Origin: Clostridiaceae bacterium 14S0207 | GTDB lineage: Bacteria; Bacillota; Clostridia; Clostridiales; Clostridiaceae | Length of the DNA: 64,000 bases | Direction of reading: 5' to 3' | NCBI GenBank assembly: GCA_003288255.1 | Contig: CP026600.1 | Coordinates: forward strand, 186,001-250,000 | Shown here: positions 45,311 through 54,751 of the stretch, piece by piece | Position numbering within the stretch: the stretch's first letter is position 1 | How the letters are laid out: each line of letters begins with the position of its first letter | The notes under the pieces: model-generated | Databases searched by the model: none | The model's input: only the letters and a program-made list of their open reading frames with translations | What the model was told of the DNA's origin: nothing | Translations under genes and position numbers: made by a program

Positions 45311-45517
45311 GTTAAAAGCCTCCTACATTGAGAATTATAAGTTTAAGAAATAAATTTACTATTAAATTATACAGTATTTTCTATAGCCATAAAACCAGAT
45401 AAAAAAGTATATTTAATAGCAAAAAGAACATTAGAAAAATTTTTAAAAATAATTCTAATGTTCTTTCAAATAAATCAAAACAACATGTGATTAAATCCCT
45501 AAATTAGTATTAACATT

Positions 45518-45676
45518 TTATTTTTGTATAAAACTTGCACAATCTGTACATTGACAATCTTTAGCATGGGCATCATGTTTAACTACTTCTATACAATCTA
45601 AAGTACAGTAGTTATCTTTGTTACAATGATGTTTACATTCTGTAACGGTACATTTTATAGATTCATTATGTTCCAT
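45518..45676 (-). CDS. DUF1540 small cysteine-rich protein
   Basis: 52 residues, MEHNESIKCTVTECKHHC and on, with eight cysteines (9, 14, 18, 24, 28, 41, 43, 46) in the DUF1540 spacing (C-x4-C-x3-C ... C-x-C-x2-C). AGAGGTGAAAG precedes the ATG (45674-45676). DUF1540 proteins probably bind metal through these cysteines; the role is unknown, with a frequent association with sporulating Firmicutes. Confidence 0.85.
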   Translation of the reverse strand: MEHNESIKCTVTECKHHCNKDNYCTLDCIEVVKHDAHAKDCQCTDCASFIQK

Positions 45677-45834
45677 TTCTTTCACCTCTTTAATTAATTA
45701 GTATGTTGTTAGTATGAAGTAAAAGTTAACTTTTTATGTAGGTAAATTAATCTTGTAATGTATTAAAAATACAAAAAAATATTCATATACAACCATAATA
45801 AATTAAGCAAATTTATTATTTAAGAATTTTATAC

Positions 45835-45880
45835 AAAACTCCCTATAGCATAATTTAAAAATTATACTATAGGGAGTTTT
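45835..45880. terminator. Strong hairpin before glmM
   Basis: AAACTCCCTATAG pairs with CTATAGGGAGTTT, and inner ATAATTT pairs with AAATTAT, followed on the plus strand by T5GT4. No plus-strand gene precedes it for over 4 kb (lacZ, ung and DUF1540 are minus). It therefore either ends a small RNA starting in 45680-45830, or serves as a leader structure or insulator for glmM. Confidence 0.65.
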
Positions 45881-45994
45881 TGTTTTGATTTAATCTATAA
45901 AATTTTGTATACTTGTTATAAGTGTGTTTTAAATTAAGAAAAGAATATTATAAAAAAGAATATATAATCTTTATAAAGAGGAGAGGTATTTACC

Positions 45995-47344
45995 ATGGGT
46001 AGAATATTTGGTACAGATGGAGTAAGAGGTATTGCTAATACTGAACTTACACCAGAACTTGCTTTTAAATTAGGAAAAGCGGGAGCATATGTTTTAACAG
46101 AAGGAACACATAAACCTAAAATAGTAGTAGGTATGGATACAAGAATTTCAGGGGATATGTTAGAAGCAGCATTAGTTGCTGGAGTATTATCTGTTGGAGC
46201 AGAGGCTATATGCGTAGGAGTTATACCAACACCAGCTGTAGCATATTTAACTAGAAAATATAATGCAGATGCAGGAGTAGTTATTTCTGCTTCACATAAT
46301 CCAGTAGAATACAATGGTATAAAATTCTTTAATGGAGATGGATACAAACTTAAGGATGAGTTAGAAGATAAAATTCAACAAGTTATAGAAAATAACTTTG
46401 AAGGAGTTTCTTGTCCAGTAGGGGAGAATCTAGGAAAGAAGATATTAGTAGATAATGCAATAAATGATTATGTGGAGTTTGCTAAAAGCACTATTGATTG
46501 TGACCTAAAAGGATTAAAGGTAGCATTAGATTGCGCAAATGGTGCATCATATAAAACATCTGTTAAGGCATTTAAAGAATTAGGGGCAGAAGTATTAGTA
46601 ATTAACAATGAACCAGATGGAAAAAATATAAATAAGGATTGTGGATCAACACATCCAGAACATTTAATGGAATTCGTAAAGAAAAATAAATGTGACTTAG
46701 GTTTAGCTTTTGATGGTGACGCTGATAGATGTCTAGCTGTAGATGAAAAAGGAAATCTAATAAATGGTGATTTCCTTATGGGTATTTGCGGTAAGCATTT
46801 TAAAGAACAAGGAAAATTAAAAAAAGATACTATTGTTGTTACAGTTATGAGTAATATGGGACTTGATATAGCACTTAATAAAGACGATATCAAAACTGTA
46901 AAAACAAAAGTTGGAGATAGATATGTACTTGAAAGAATGGCTGAAGAAGGTTATAGTTTAGGTGGAGAACAATCAGGACACTTAATATTTTTAGACTTCA
47001 ATACAACTGGAGATGGACTGGTATCTGGTATACAAGTAGCAACAGTTGTTAAAAAGACAGGAAAAACTCTATCAGAACTTGCAGCATTTATGACTGAACT
47101 TCCACAAGTTTTAGTAAATGCAAAAGTGCCAAATGATAAAAAAGATATTCATGTTAAGGATGAAGAAATAGCAGAAGAAATAAAAAAAATTGAAGCTAAG
47201 TTTCATGGTAATGGAAGAGTTCTTATAAGACCTTCAGGAACAGAACCACTAGTTAGGGTTATGTTAGAAGGAAAAGATAAAAAAGAATTAACTGAAATTG
47301 CAGAAGGATTAGGTGAAATGATAGAAGAAAAGGCTAATAAATAG
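45995..47344 (+). CDS. glmM: Phosphoglucosamine mutase
   Basis: Converts glucosamine-6-phosphate to glucosamine-1-phosphate for UDP-GlcNAc and peptidoglycan synthesis. The 449 residues include [11 protein letters not shown] at the start, the phosphoserine loop ISASHNP (Ser100), the magnesium loop FDGDADRC (about 240-247), sugar-binding GGEQSGH and the phosphate-binding [12 protein letters not shown] near the end. AGAGGAGAGG precedes the ATG. GlmM interacts with CdaA in other Firmicutes; here cdaA lies about 14 kb upstream. A terminator follows at 47355-47393, so glmM is probably monocistronic. Confidence 0.97.
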   Translation: MGRIFGTDGVRGIANTELTPELAFKLGKAGAYVLTEGTHKPKIVVGMDTRISGDMLEAALVAGVLSVGAEAICVGVIPTPAVAYLTRKYNADAGVVISASHNPVEYNGIKFFNGDGYKLKDELEDKIQQVIENNFEGVSCPVGENLGKKILVDNAINDYVEFAKSTIDCDLKGLKVALDCANGASYKTSVKAFKELGAEVLVINNEPDGKNINKDCGSTHPEHLMEFVKKNKCDLGLAFDGDADRCLAVDEKGNLINGDFLMGICGKHFKEQGKLKKDTIVVTVMSNMGLDIALNKDDIKTVKTKVGDRYVLERMAEEGYSLGGEQSGHLIFLDFNTTGDGLVSGIQVATVVKKTGKTLSELAAFMTELPQVLVNAKVPNDKKDIHVKDEEIAEEIKKIEAKFHGNGRVLIRPSGTEPLVRVMLEGKDKKELTEIAEGLGEMIEEKANK

Positions 47345-47354
47345 TAAAAAATAT

Positions 47355-47393
47355 AAGGCATCATATTTTAAAGTATGATGCCTTGTTTTTTTA
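47355..47393 (+). terminator. Terminator after glmM
   Basis: AAGGCATCATA and TATGATGCCTT form an 11 bp stem followed by GTTTTTTT. Confidence 0.88.
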
Positions 47394-47461
47394 TCCTATT
47401 TTTATTAAATCTAACTTTTAGAAATTATTATGATTTTTAATGAGTTGATAATAAATGATTA

Positions 47462-48793
47462 CTATTTTAGTAGTTTTTCTTCTGAAGCTCCTAAAAGGAT
47501 AGATTTTTCACTTGGTCTAAATTCACCTTTGTTATCATCTCTTCCTTGAAGGTGATATCTTGCATTTGCATCTTTCATAGTATTAGCAGCCTTCTTAGAA
47601 AGTTCACCGATTCCACCGTCTTTGCATCTGTTTACTATTAAGCTAAATTTAGTATCTTTAAAGTCAGAAAGCATAGCTACGTCACCATTACTATCTCCAC
47701 CAACTATAATAGGACCTTGTCCTCCGTGCTTTTCTTGTAAAAACTTCTTAATTGTTTTTGTTTTACCAGGACCTTGAGTTTGGAAGTAATTATCGCTATC
47801 GTATTCAGCTTTAATTACACCCTTATCATCTCTTTTTAATTGCATTGCAGTAATGTTTTCTTTTGGTAATTCATAGCCATATTTAGGATTTGTAGCAAAT
47901 TCACGAACAACATCTATAAATGAAGCTGAACAAATGTAAACATCTATTCCATTAGCCATTAAAGTTTTATATAAATTTTGTTGTTCTTTTACAGTTCTTA
48001 GGCCACTATTAAATTCTACTGAAACAACTCCAGCTTTTCCCTTTAATTCTGTTGGACTTGTCCAAGTTATTTTTTCTAATTTTTGTTTTAACCAATAATC
48101 ATTTGATTTCTCAGTTAAAGTAGCAACCTCAGGCTGTTTCATTCCTCTAAATAAGTAAGTTACCCATGGATAGCTTATATCAGAACTGAAAGTTTCTCCT
48201 ATTGCAGCATAAAGATATCTAGTTTTAGCTATAAAATCTTTATATTCAGGAGTCTTTTTAATTTCATCTAAAGATTTAATTCCTTTAAAACCTTTATAGT
48301 TTTCATATAAGAATTTGTAGTCTGAATCAATATCAGCGCCAACAGAATCTATATTTACAGGTTTACCTTCTTTATTATTACAATCAGGTTTAAAATTATC
48401 TTTTGGAATATTAGTTCTTATAGTTTCGCTAAATTCTTTTGGAGTCATTTTAAACTCAAGATTTTCTAATTGATAAGCAAGTAAAGCTTCTTCAACGTCA
48501 TTTACAATTGTTGTATTATCCCAATCGAAAACAGCATATGGTTTTTTATTGGCATCATAATTTTTGCTATCTTTACCGTGGTTATCTATAACTGCTTGCA
48601 AATCTTTATAGTTTTTTTCTGCCCAGTTACCTTTTTCTAATTTAACTTGACTAGTCTTTGTAGCCTTTTCTTCTACAGCAGGTTTATTTTCACTGCTGTT
48701 GTCAGCTTTTGAAGCAGTACCACAAGCCGCTAAAGAAAGTGCTATAGCACATGTCAATGCTAAACTAAGAGACTTTTTTTTAAAGTTGTTCAT
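47462..48793 (-). CDS. HAD-superfamily phosphatase lipoprotein
   Basis: 443 residues with a lipoprotein signal ending SLAAC (Cys24) and a Ser/Glu/Lys linker, so the enzyme is outside the membrane. The HAD nucleophile motif is YAVFDWDNTTIVND (Asp90, Asp92), with a helical cap (about 110-260). Motif II is probably the VYICSASF segment, and motif IV is IIVGGDSNGDVAML. The arrangement resembles phosphoserine-phosphatase-like secreted HADs of clostridia. Substrate unknown; it may scavenge phosphate from phosphorylated compounds. GGGAGTG precedes the ATG. It is convergent with glmM and divergent from glmS. Confidence 0.85.
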   Translation of the reverse strand: MNNFKKKSLSLALTCAIALSLAACGTASKADNSSENKPAVEEKATKTSQVKLEKGNWAEKNYKDLQAVIDNHGKDSKNYDANKKPYAVFDWDNTTIVNDVEEALLAYQLENLEFKMTPKEFSETIRTNIPKDNFKPDCNNKEGKPVNIDSVGADIDSDYKFLYENYKGFKGIKSLDEIKKTPEYKDFIAKTRYLYAAIGETFSSDISYPWVTYLFRGMKQPEVATLTEKSNDYWLKQKLEKITWTSPTELKGKAGVVSVEFNSGLRTVKEQQNLYKTLMANGIDVYICSASFIDVVREFATNPKYGYELPKENITAMQLKRDDKGVIKAEYDSDNYFQTQGPGKTKTIKKFLQEKHGGQGPIIVGGDSNGDVAMLSDFKDTKFSLIVNRCKDGGIGELSKKAANTMKDANARYHLQGRDDNKGEFRPSEKSILLGASEEKLLK

Positions 48794-49327
48794 TAAAATT
48801 CACTCCCTATTTTTCATTAGTTAATATTTGTTTTCAATCAATTTTTTATAAAAAATAAAAGTTGTAAAAATAGGTTAAATACTTATTGATAAATTTAAAC
48901 AAAAATTAACTGAAAATTAATCATATAATACATTTATATACCAAAAGTCTAAATGTGTCAATGTGTAAAGATATAATTTTCACAGTATTTCTAAGATTAT
49001 ATCAATAATGCTAAAGATTTGTAAAAAACTCAATTAATTTCTTGAAAAAAACTTCTTAATGTATCGACATTTGTATTAAATTTTAAAAAATTATAGTAGT
49101 ATATAATGATAGAAAATATTATATATAATAATATTTGTATATATTTTGCTCATAAGCTTTAGTAAGTATACGTTTTTAATACATTATAGGTGGCGTGATA
49201 GCTCGTTAATTAGACAATATATTACAATTTACTTATGAATTATAGTAAACTAATTATATATAGATAGTAATAAAATCAGTAGAGGAAATAAAATGCTTAA
49301 TAACCTTTTAATAAAGTACTAAAACTA
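48794..49327. other. Non-coding region upstream of the glmS promoter
   Basis: About 530 bp of AT-rich DNA between the divergent HAD and glmS genes. It should hold the HAD gene promoter. I see a nine-codon ORF with a good AGAGGAA site near 49294 (MLNNLLIKY), which lies upstream of the glmS promoter and so is probably meaningless, and no other gene or known riboswitch. Confidence 0.5.
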
Positions 49328-49357
49328 TTGACCTAATAGGACAAAAATGCATATAAT
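49328..49357 (+). promoter_or_regulatory. Probable glmS promoter
   Basis: TTGACC (49328-49333), an 18 bp spacer and TATAAT (49352-49357) are placed to give a leader of about 150 bases before the ribozyme. Confidence 0.65.
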
Positions 49358-49510
49358 AATATGATAGATTTTATATAGAATCTATCCATTTTATTTTTAA
49401 GGTTCTAGTATATATGTAAAGGAATTTATTAATAATTAATCAAGAATTTTATGATTTATTTTAATAAGTGAATGTTATTATGTAAGAGTATAGAGTTTAA
49501 ATATATAATT

Positions 49511-49672
49511 TTTAAAGCGCCAGGAGTTATAGTGAGAAGCATGTTAAGACTATAACTTGACGAGGATGGGGTTTAATCGAATCTTCGGCGGGTGCCCCAC
49601 GGTAAAACGCACTACCGTTAACGATTGATAAAAGCGAGAAGTGATTTTCGTTACAAGATTGATCAGGTGCAA
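49511..49672 (+). ncRNA. glmS ribozyme (glucosamine-6-phosphate-activated self-cleaving riboswitch)
   Basis: The conserved core is present in order: AAAGCGCC with the cleavage site between A49516 and G49517; a P2 stem; TTGACGAGGATGGGGTTTA; ATCTTCGGCGGGTGCCCCACGGT; an ACCGTTAACG segment; and the 3' P3/P4 region ending near GATCAGG. This matches the known glmS class. Glucosamine-6-phosphate acts as cofactor for cleavage, and the downstream RNA is then degraded, giving feedback on glmS 50 bases downstream. Confidence 0.97.
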
Positions 49673-49720
49673 AACATGTATGCTAGGACAATATTATCAA
49701 TTTAAGAGAGGTAAAAGAAA

Positions 49721-51550
49721 ATGTGCGGAATAGTTGGGTATTTTGGTAAGAGATATGCTTCATCTTTATTAATTGATGGGTTAAGCAAGCTAGAGTACAG
49801 AGGGTATGATTCAGCTGGTGTTGCTATAATACAAGAAGATGGAACATTAAAAGTGACAAAATGTAAGGGTAGACTTAAAAATCTTGAAAATAAATTAGAG
49901 GAAGAGCCAATACGTGGCAATATAGGTATTGGTCATACTAGATGGGCAACACATGGTGAACCATCTGATGTAAATTCTCATCCACACTCAAATAAGGATT
50001 TTACAATTTCAGTAGTTCATAATGGAATAATTGAAAACTATATCAGATTAAGAGAAAAGCTAATTGCTAAAGGTTATGAGTTTACTTCAGAAACAGATAC
50101 AGAAGTTATTCCTCATTTAATTGATTATTATTATGAAGGAAATCTTTTAGAAGCAGTTATGAAGGCTACAACTAAAATTGAAGGTAGTTATGCTTTAGGG
50201 GTAGTATCTTCTCATGAGCCAGATAAAATAGTTGCAGTTAGAAAAGATAGTCCCTTAATTGTTGGACTTGGAAAAGATGAATCTTTTATAGCTTCAGATA
50301 TTCCAGCAGTTTTAACAGAAACTAGAGATGTTTATTTATTAAAAAATAAAGAATTTGTTGTTATGGATAAAAATGGTGTTCAACTTTTCGACGAAGAAGG
50401 AGAAAAGATTGAAAAAGAAGTTTATCATGTAACATGGGATGCAGATGCAGCCGAAAAAGGTGGATTTGAACATTTCATGATTAAAGAAATACATGAACAA
50501 CCAAAAGCTATAAGAGATACTATGGCATCAAGAATAGTTTTAGGACAGCCAATTTCTTTAGATAATATTACTATAACAAAAGAACAAATTGAAAAATTAA
50601 GTAGAGTTTATATAGTTGCATGCGGTACAGCTTACCATGCTGGTGTAGTTGGAAAGTATGTAATAGAAAAGTTAGCTAGAATTCCAGTTGAAGTTGATAT
50701 AGCTTCAGAATTTAAACATAGAGATCCTATTATAGATGAAAATACTTTAATGATAGTTGTAAGCCAATCAGGTGAAACAGCTGATACATTATCTGCATTA
50801 AGGCTTGCTCAATCTAAGGGTGCAAGAGTAATAGCAGTTACAAATGTTGTAGGAAGTACAGTATCAAGAGAAGCTGAAGATGTGTTATATACTTGGGCTG
50901 GTCCAGAAATAGCTGTTGCATCTACAAAGGCATATGTAACTCAACTTATAGCAATGTATATAATAGCGCTATACTTTGCACAAAATAAAGGAACATTATC
51001 TAATGAAAAATTAGAAGAGATTAAACAGGCTATGATGGAGTTACCAGAAAGAGCAGAAGAAGTTTTACAGCATAAAGAAGCTATTCAAAAGTTTGCTTCA
51101 AGAACTTACATGCATAAAGATATGTTCTTCTTAGGAAGAGGTCTTGATTATGCTGTAGCGATGGAAGGATCTTTAAAACTTAAGGAAATCTCTTATATTC
51201 ATTCAGAAGCTTATGCTGGTGGAGAATTAAAACATGGTCCAATTGCACTTATAGAAGATGGAACTATTGTTATGGCTATAGCAACTCAAGAAGAATTAGT
51301 TGATAAAATGGTTAGTAATATGAAAGAGGTTACTGCAAGAGGTGCTGAGGTATTTGCATTCACAACTGAAGGGCATACTCAAATGGAAGAAGTTTCTGTT
51401 GGAATAACTTATCTTCCAAAAGTAATGGAAATTTTATCACCAGTAATTTCTGTAATACCATTACAATTATTCTCTTATTATGTATCCATCCAAAAAGGAT
51501 GCGACGTAGATAAGCCAAGAAACTTAGCAAAATCAGTAACAGTAGAATAA
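49721..51550 (+). CDS. glmS: Glutamine-fructose-6-phosphate aminotransferase (isomerising)
   Basis: Makes glucosamine-6-phosphate from fructose-6-phosphate and glutamine, the first step of amino-sugar synthesis. The 609 residues have the N-terminal glutamine amidotransferase domain with nucleophile Cys2 (MCGIVGYFG), HTRWATHGEPSDVNSHPH and NGIIENY. Two SIS domains follow (about 280-600; GTAYHAGVVGKY, VSQSGETADT, ENLMAV-like ST segment VASTKAYVTQ), ending KPRNLAKSVTVE. AGAGAGG precedes the ATG. Expression is controlled by the ribozyme upstream, and a terminator follows at 51563-51597. Confidence 0.98.
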   Translation: MCGIVGYFGKRYASSLLIDGLSKLEYRGYDSAGVAIIQEDGTLKVTKCKGRLKNLENKLEEEPIRGNIGIGHTRWATHGEPSDVNSHPHSNKDFTISVVHNGIIENYIRLREKLIAKGYEFTSETDTEVIPHLIDYYYEGNLLEAVMKATTKIEGSYALGVVSSHEPDKIVAVRKDSPLIVGLGKDESFIASDIPAVLTETRDVYLLKNKEFVVMDKNGVQLFDEEGEKIEKEVYHVTWDADAAEKGGFEHFMIKEIHEQPKAIRDTMASRIVLGQPISLDNITITKEQIEKLSRVYIVACGTAYHAGVVGKYVIEKLARIPVEVDIASEFKHRDPIIDENTLMIVVSQSGETADTLSALRLAQSKGARVIAVTNVVGSTVSREAEDVLYTWAGPEIAVASTKAYVTQLIAMYIIALYFAQNKGTLSNEKLEEIKQAMMELPERAEEVLQHKEAIQKFASRTYMHKDMFFLGRGLDYAVAMEGSLKLKEISYIHSEAYAGGELKHGPIALIEDGTIVMAIATQEELVDKMVSNMKEVTARGAEVFAFTTEGHTQMEEVSVGITYLPKVMEILSPVISVIPLQLFSYYVSIQKGCDVDKPRNLAKSVTVE

Positions 51551-51562
51551 TAGAAAATACAG

Positions 51563-51597
51563 ACTAGACATTTGATTTAAAATGTCTAGTTTTTTTA
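51563..51597 (+). terminator. Terminator after glmS
   Basis: CTAGACATTT pairs with AAATGTCTAG around a short AT loop, followed by T7. Confidence 0.88.
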
Positions 51598-52030
51598 GCG
51601 CATAAAAAACTTAGAATAAATTATTTCGAGATCTTAAAGGATAAAAATTCATTATCATAAAAGATGATTTATAGTTTATAAAATGTGGTATAATATGATT
51701 GGATTAATAAGAATATATTACAATAATAGTTATGTTTTGGAATGAAAGTCAAATTTATAGAGGATTAAATAAAAAATATGAGAGGATTAAATATCATTAT
51801 GATGAATCAAGAAAAAAGAGAAAAAATAAATCCTTCTTTAGAAAAATCAATGAATAATGCTATAGAGTTTCTTGCTGTTGCATTAAATTTAACAGGACAT
51901 AATATACCATAATTATTTAACCTTATAGTAACTTGAAACTATTTTTCCAGTAATAATATTTGTAAATATGTATAAAATTTAATATAATTATTTTGAATTG
52001 TTTTATTAAAATATTACTCAAGGGGGGGTC
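51598..52030. other. Intergenic region before the O-antigen-ligase-like gene
   Basis: About 430 bp with two short overlapping ORFs: about 41 codons from 51732 and about 37 codons starting with two ATGs near 51800. They share a GAGGATTAAAT direct repeat upstream (near 51760 and 51783). Neither resembles a known protein. The second has GAGAGG upstream but far from its ATG. I see no riboswitch. It could be remnants of a lost gene. Confidence 0.4.
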
Positions 52031-52033
52031 AAT

Positions 52034-53227
52034 ATTTTTATTTTAGTATTGTTAATGATTATTTCCCCTTATACAGCAATTGTGCCTGCTATATATATGA
52101 CATACAAGGTTTTAAAAGGAGAAGTGTATATTAATAAGAATCAATGGAATATAGCACTTTTTTTCTTGTTTATATGGGCATTAATTGTAGGAGCTATAAA
52201 CGGGAGTGTAACATCTATAATTGCATCCTTTGCTATATTTATATATTTTTGTGTTAATTGTTTTATGCAAGAATATTGTAATAATGAAGTGAAAATAGAA
52301 AAATTATTTAAGTATTTATTATATTTTTCAATTTTTTCTGCAGTAATAGGAGTAATGGAAAAAATTCTTTGTACATATTTTAAAGTTAACGTTGTAGCAC
52401 AGTTTTTAAATTTCACTAGCCAAGTAATTAATAATAAGAGAATATATAGTACGTTTGGAAATCCTAATATAGCTGGTAATTGGTTTGCCATAATGACTCT
52501 TGTTAGTATTTACTTTTGGTTTCAAGAACCTAAAAAAGTACTTTATAAAATATCAACAATTTTATTTATTAGTGTGTTATGTTTTACAGGATCTAGAGGG
52601 GCTCTTATGGCTTTATTAGTGGGGGTTCTTGTATTTTATGTTTTAAAATTAAATAAAAATAAAAAGTGTAATTGGATTTTTGTTGTATTGCTTTTAGTTA
52701 TAACAGTAATTACTTTTCTACCAATTCCTATTTTAAATAAGATTATTGCTCATAATGTAGACCGTTCTTTTAGTAGCAGAGTGGATATATGGAAAGGTTG
52801 TCTTAATATGTTTAAGGACAAGCCGTTAACCGGATGGGGTGTTATGGCAGTGTGGGATCATGGAGCAGATTATATAAGAGGATATAATAAGTTTTTATTC
52901 CATGCCCATAATATTTGGCTTACTTTTATGAGCACACTAGGTATAGTTGGTATTGGTATATATGGTTTTATGAAATTAAGTTTATTTAAAGGGTTAAAAA
53001 ATTTGTATAATAAAAAATGTAATCTTGTACCATTACTAGCAGGTATACAGGTGTTAATAATAGTGCATGGGTTAGTTGATTTCACAATTATTGCTCCTCA
53101 AACAGGATTATTGTTTATAATATGTTCTTCTATGATAATATCATTAGCTAAGGAATATACCACTACAACAGTTAAGGATTTTTTAAAAAAACAACATAAA
53201 TTAAGAACATTGTTTAAAAATATCTAG
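52034..53227 (+). CDS. O-antigen ligase/polymerase-like (Wzy_C) membrane protein
   Basis: About 397 residues, ten or more membrane segments, and the Wzy_C pattern IYSTFGNPNIAGNWFAIM, CFTGSRGALMALLVG, RVDIWKGCLNMFKDKPLTGWGVM and FHAHNIWL. Such proteins join or polymerise glycans at the outer face of the membrane. The start is unclear: AAGGGGGGG (52020-52028) has no ATG, GTG or TTG within 15 bases in frame. The nearest in-frame candidate is ATT 52034; a TTG at 52049 is too far away. No glycosyltransferases are adjacent, so the substrate is unknown. Confidence 0.8.
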   Translation: MFILVLLMIISPYTAIVPAIYMTYKVLKGEVYINKNQWNIALFFLFIWALIVGAINGSVTSIIASFAIFIYFCVNCFMQEYCNNEVKIEKLFKYLLYFSIFSAVIGVMEKILCTYFKVNVVAQFLNFTSQVINNKRIYSTFGNPNIAGNWFAIMTLVSIYFWFQEPKKVLYKISTILFISVLCFTGSRGALMALLVGVLVFYVLKLNKNKKCNWIFVVLLLVITVITFLPIPILNKIIAHNVDRSFSSRVDIWKGCLNMFKDKPLTGWGVMAVWDHGADYIRGYNKFLFHAHNIWLTFMSTLGIVGIGIYGFMKLSLFKGLKNLYNKKCNLVPLLAGIQVLIIVHGLVDFTIIAPQTGLLFIICSSMIISLAKEYTTTTVKDFLKKQHKLRTLFKNI

Positions 53228-53279
53228 GTTAAAAATTAAGTATAAATTAATTTAATAACTCAATAGGGGAAGTGGCAAA

Positions 53280-54266
53280 ATGGAAAACAAGAGAAAAGTT
53301 ATTTTAGATGTAGATACTGGATCAGATGATGCCATTGCTATTATGGTTGCAGTACTTTCAAAACAGGTTGATGTACTTGGCATTACTGTTACACAAGGAA
53401 ACAGGCCTTTAAAAAATTGTATTGAAAATACTTTAAGGGTATTAGATATGTTAGATTCACATATACCAGTATATGCTGGCTGTCCTGATGCAATGGTACG
53501 TAACATGATACCTGGAAGAAATGCCAATAACCCAACAGATGGCATTAGCTTATTTGAAAATGGAGTAGAGTATACTATTCATCCAGAGTATTTAGAACTA
53601 CCACCGGCTGTATCTAAAGCACAGACTAAACATGCTTGTTCTTTTATTATTGAGGCTGTAAAGAAGTCACGTGAAAAGATTACTATAATAACCGTTGCAC
53701 CACCTACTAATATAGGTATGGCATTTAGAATGGATCCTACTATTAAAGATAATATAGAAGAAGTTATTTTTATGGGTGGTGGTGTAAACGTTGCAAATGT
53801 TACTCCGGTAGCAGAAGCTAACTTTTTTCATGATCCTGAAGCTGTAAAAATTATATTAGATAGTGGAGTTAAGGTTAAAATTATTGGATTAGATGCTACT
53901 CATAGTGCGGAAATTACAATGGAAGAGGCTGAAAAATTAATAGTAACTGGTACTAAGGCAGGAAGGTTGGCAGGAGACTTAATAAAAATGAGAGCCATTG
54001 CCTCTAAAAAGAAAGGATGGAGTGATGGAACTACAGAAGCAATTCATGATGCTTTAGCTGTAGCAACATTATTAGATCCTGGTGTAATAATGGATATGAG
54101 AAGACAAAAGTGTGATATAGATATCAGTGGAGGTGCTGGGGATGGACAGTTGATAGTAGACCGAAAAAATCAAAATAACTCATCTGTAAATACCTATGTG
54201 GCATATAAGGCTGATAAATATAAGTTTTATAATATAATTTTAGAATGTGTAAAAAGGTCAAAATAA
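53280..54266 (+). CDS. Third inosine-uridine preferring nucleoside hydrolase family protein
   Basis: 328 residues with LDVDTGSDDAIAIMVA (the DxDxxxDD calcium site retained, with DT instead of DP), VTQGNRPLKNCIENTLRVLD, VAPPTNIGMAF (TNIG in place of GPLTNIA), FMGGGVNVANVTPVAEANFFHDPEAA-like segment, and HDALAVATLLDP in place of HDPCAV. It is therefore a distinct subgroup from the two copies at 13114-15104, perhaps with another nucleoside or a ribosyl derivative as substrate. GGGGAAGTGG precedes the ATG. A terminator follows. It lies 52 bp after the ligase-like gene. Confidence 0.9.
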   Translation: MENKRKVILDVDTGSDDAIAIMVAVLSKQVDVLGITVTQGNRPLKNCIENTLRVLDMLDSHIPVYAGCPDAMVRNMIPGRNANNPTDGISLFENGVEYTIHPEYLELPPAVSKAQTKHACSFIIEAVKKSREKITIITVAPPTNIGMAFRMDPTIKDNIEEVIFMGGGVNVANVTPVAEANFFHDPEAVKIILDSGVKVKIIGLDATHSAEITMEEAEKLIVTGTKAGRLAGDLIKMRAIASKKKGWSDGTTEAIHDALAVATLLDPGVIMDMRRQKCDIDISGGAGDGQLIVDRKNQNNSSVNTYVAYKADKYKFYNIILECVKRSK

Positions 54267-54285
54267 AATATTTTAATATATAGAT

Positions 54286-54321
54286 AAAAACTACTCAATT
54301 ATTTTTGAGTAGTTTTTTACT
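54286..54321 (+). terminator. Terminator after the third nucleoside hydrolase
   Basis: AAAAACTACTCAA pairs with TTGAGTAGTTTTT, followed by further T. Confidence 0.88.
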
Positions 54322-54751
54322 TTATGAAACTTATAAAAAGGTTTTTAAAGGCAATTTTAAGACAAATTATGACAAAATATTAACAAATATAAAGAAGTAA
54401 ATAATAATTTTTTAAATATGTTAAAAAAATCATGATCTAATGTGAAAAAATAGATAAAATAAAAAAATAAAAAATTTTTATTTTGTATAACTCCTTAGTA
54501 TATATAGACTTTAAGCAATATTGATAATGGTGAAAAAAATATCTATTCTTGTTTTACTAACAGGTGCTATTTATAATAAGGCTTGTAAGACAGATTTATA
54601 AACAGACAAACCATTTAAGTAAAAATCGTAATAGAAAAAATGATATATGATAAATATAATGTCTTATAAGAAAAGTCTGTTTCAAAATTTTATATTTATC
54701 ATAAGGTAAAATCATTTTATCTAATGTTAAAAGTAATAAGGGGGTATTAAA
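54322..54751. other. Long leader region before the aldehyde dehydrogenase gene
   Basis: About 430 bp with no ORF. AAACAGAC (54600-54607) is complementary to GTCTGTTT (54675-54682), and TGATAAATATAA (54648-54659) to TTATATTTATCA (54690-54701). These two pairings interlock, so only one can form at a time unless a pseudoknot forms. I recognise no known riboswitch class. Confidence 0.5.

Noticed and set aside
49294-49324. Nine-codon leader peptide for glmS
   Set aside because: It lies upstream of the likely glmS promoter at 49328-49357, so it would not be on that message.
51732-51912. Two short overlapping ORFs upstream of the Wzy_C gene
   Set aside because: Short, different frames, weak or misplaced ribosome binding sites and no recognisable similarity.
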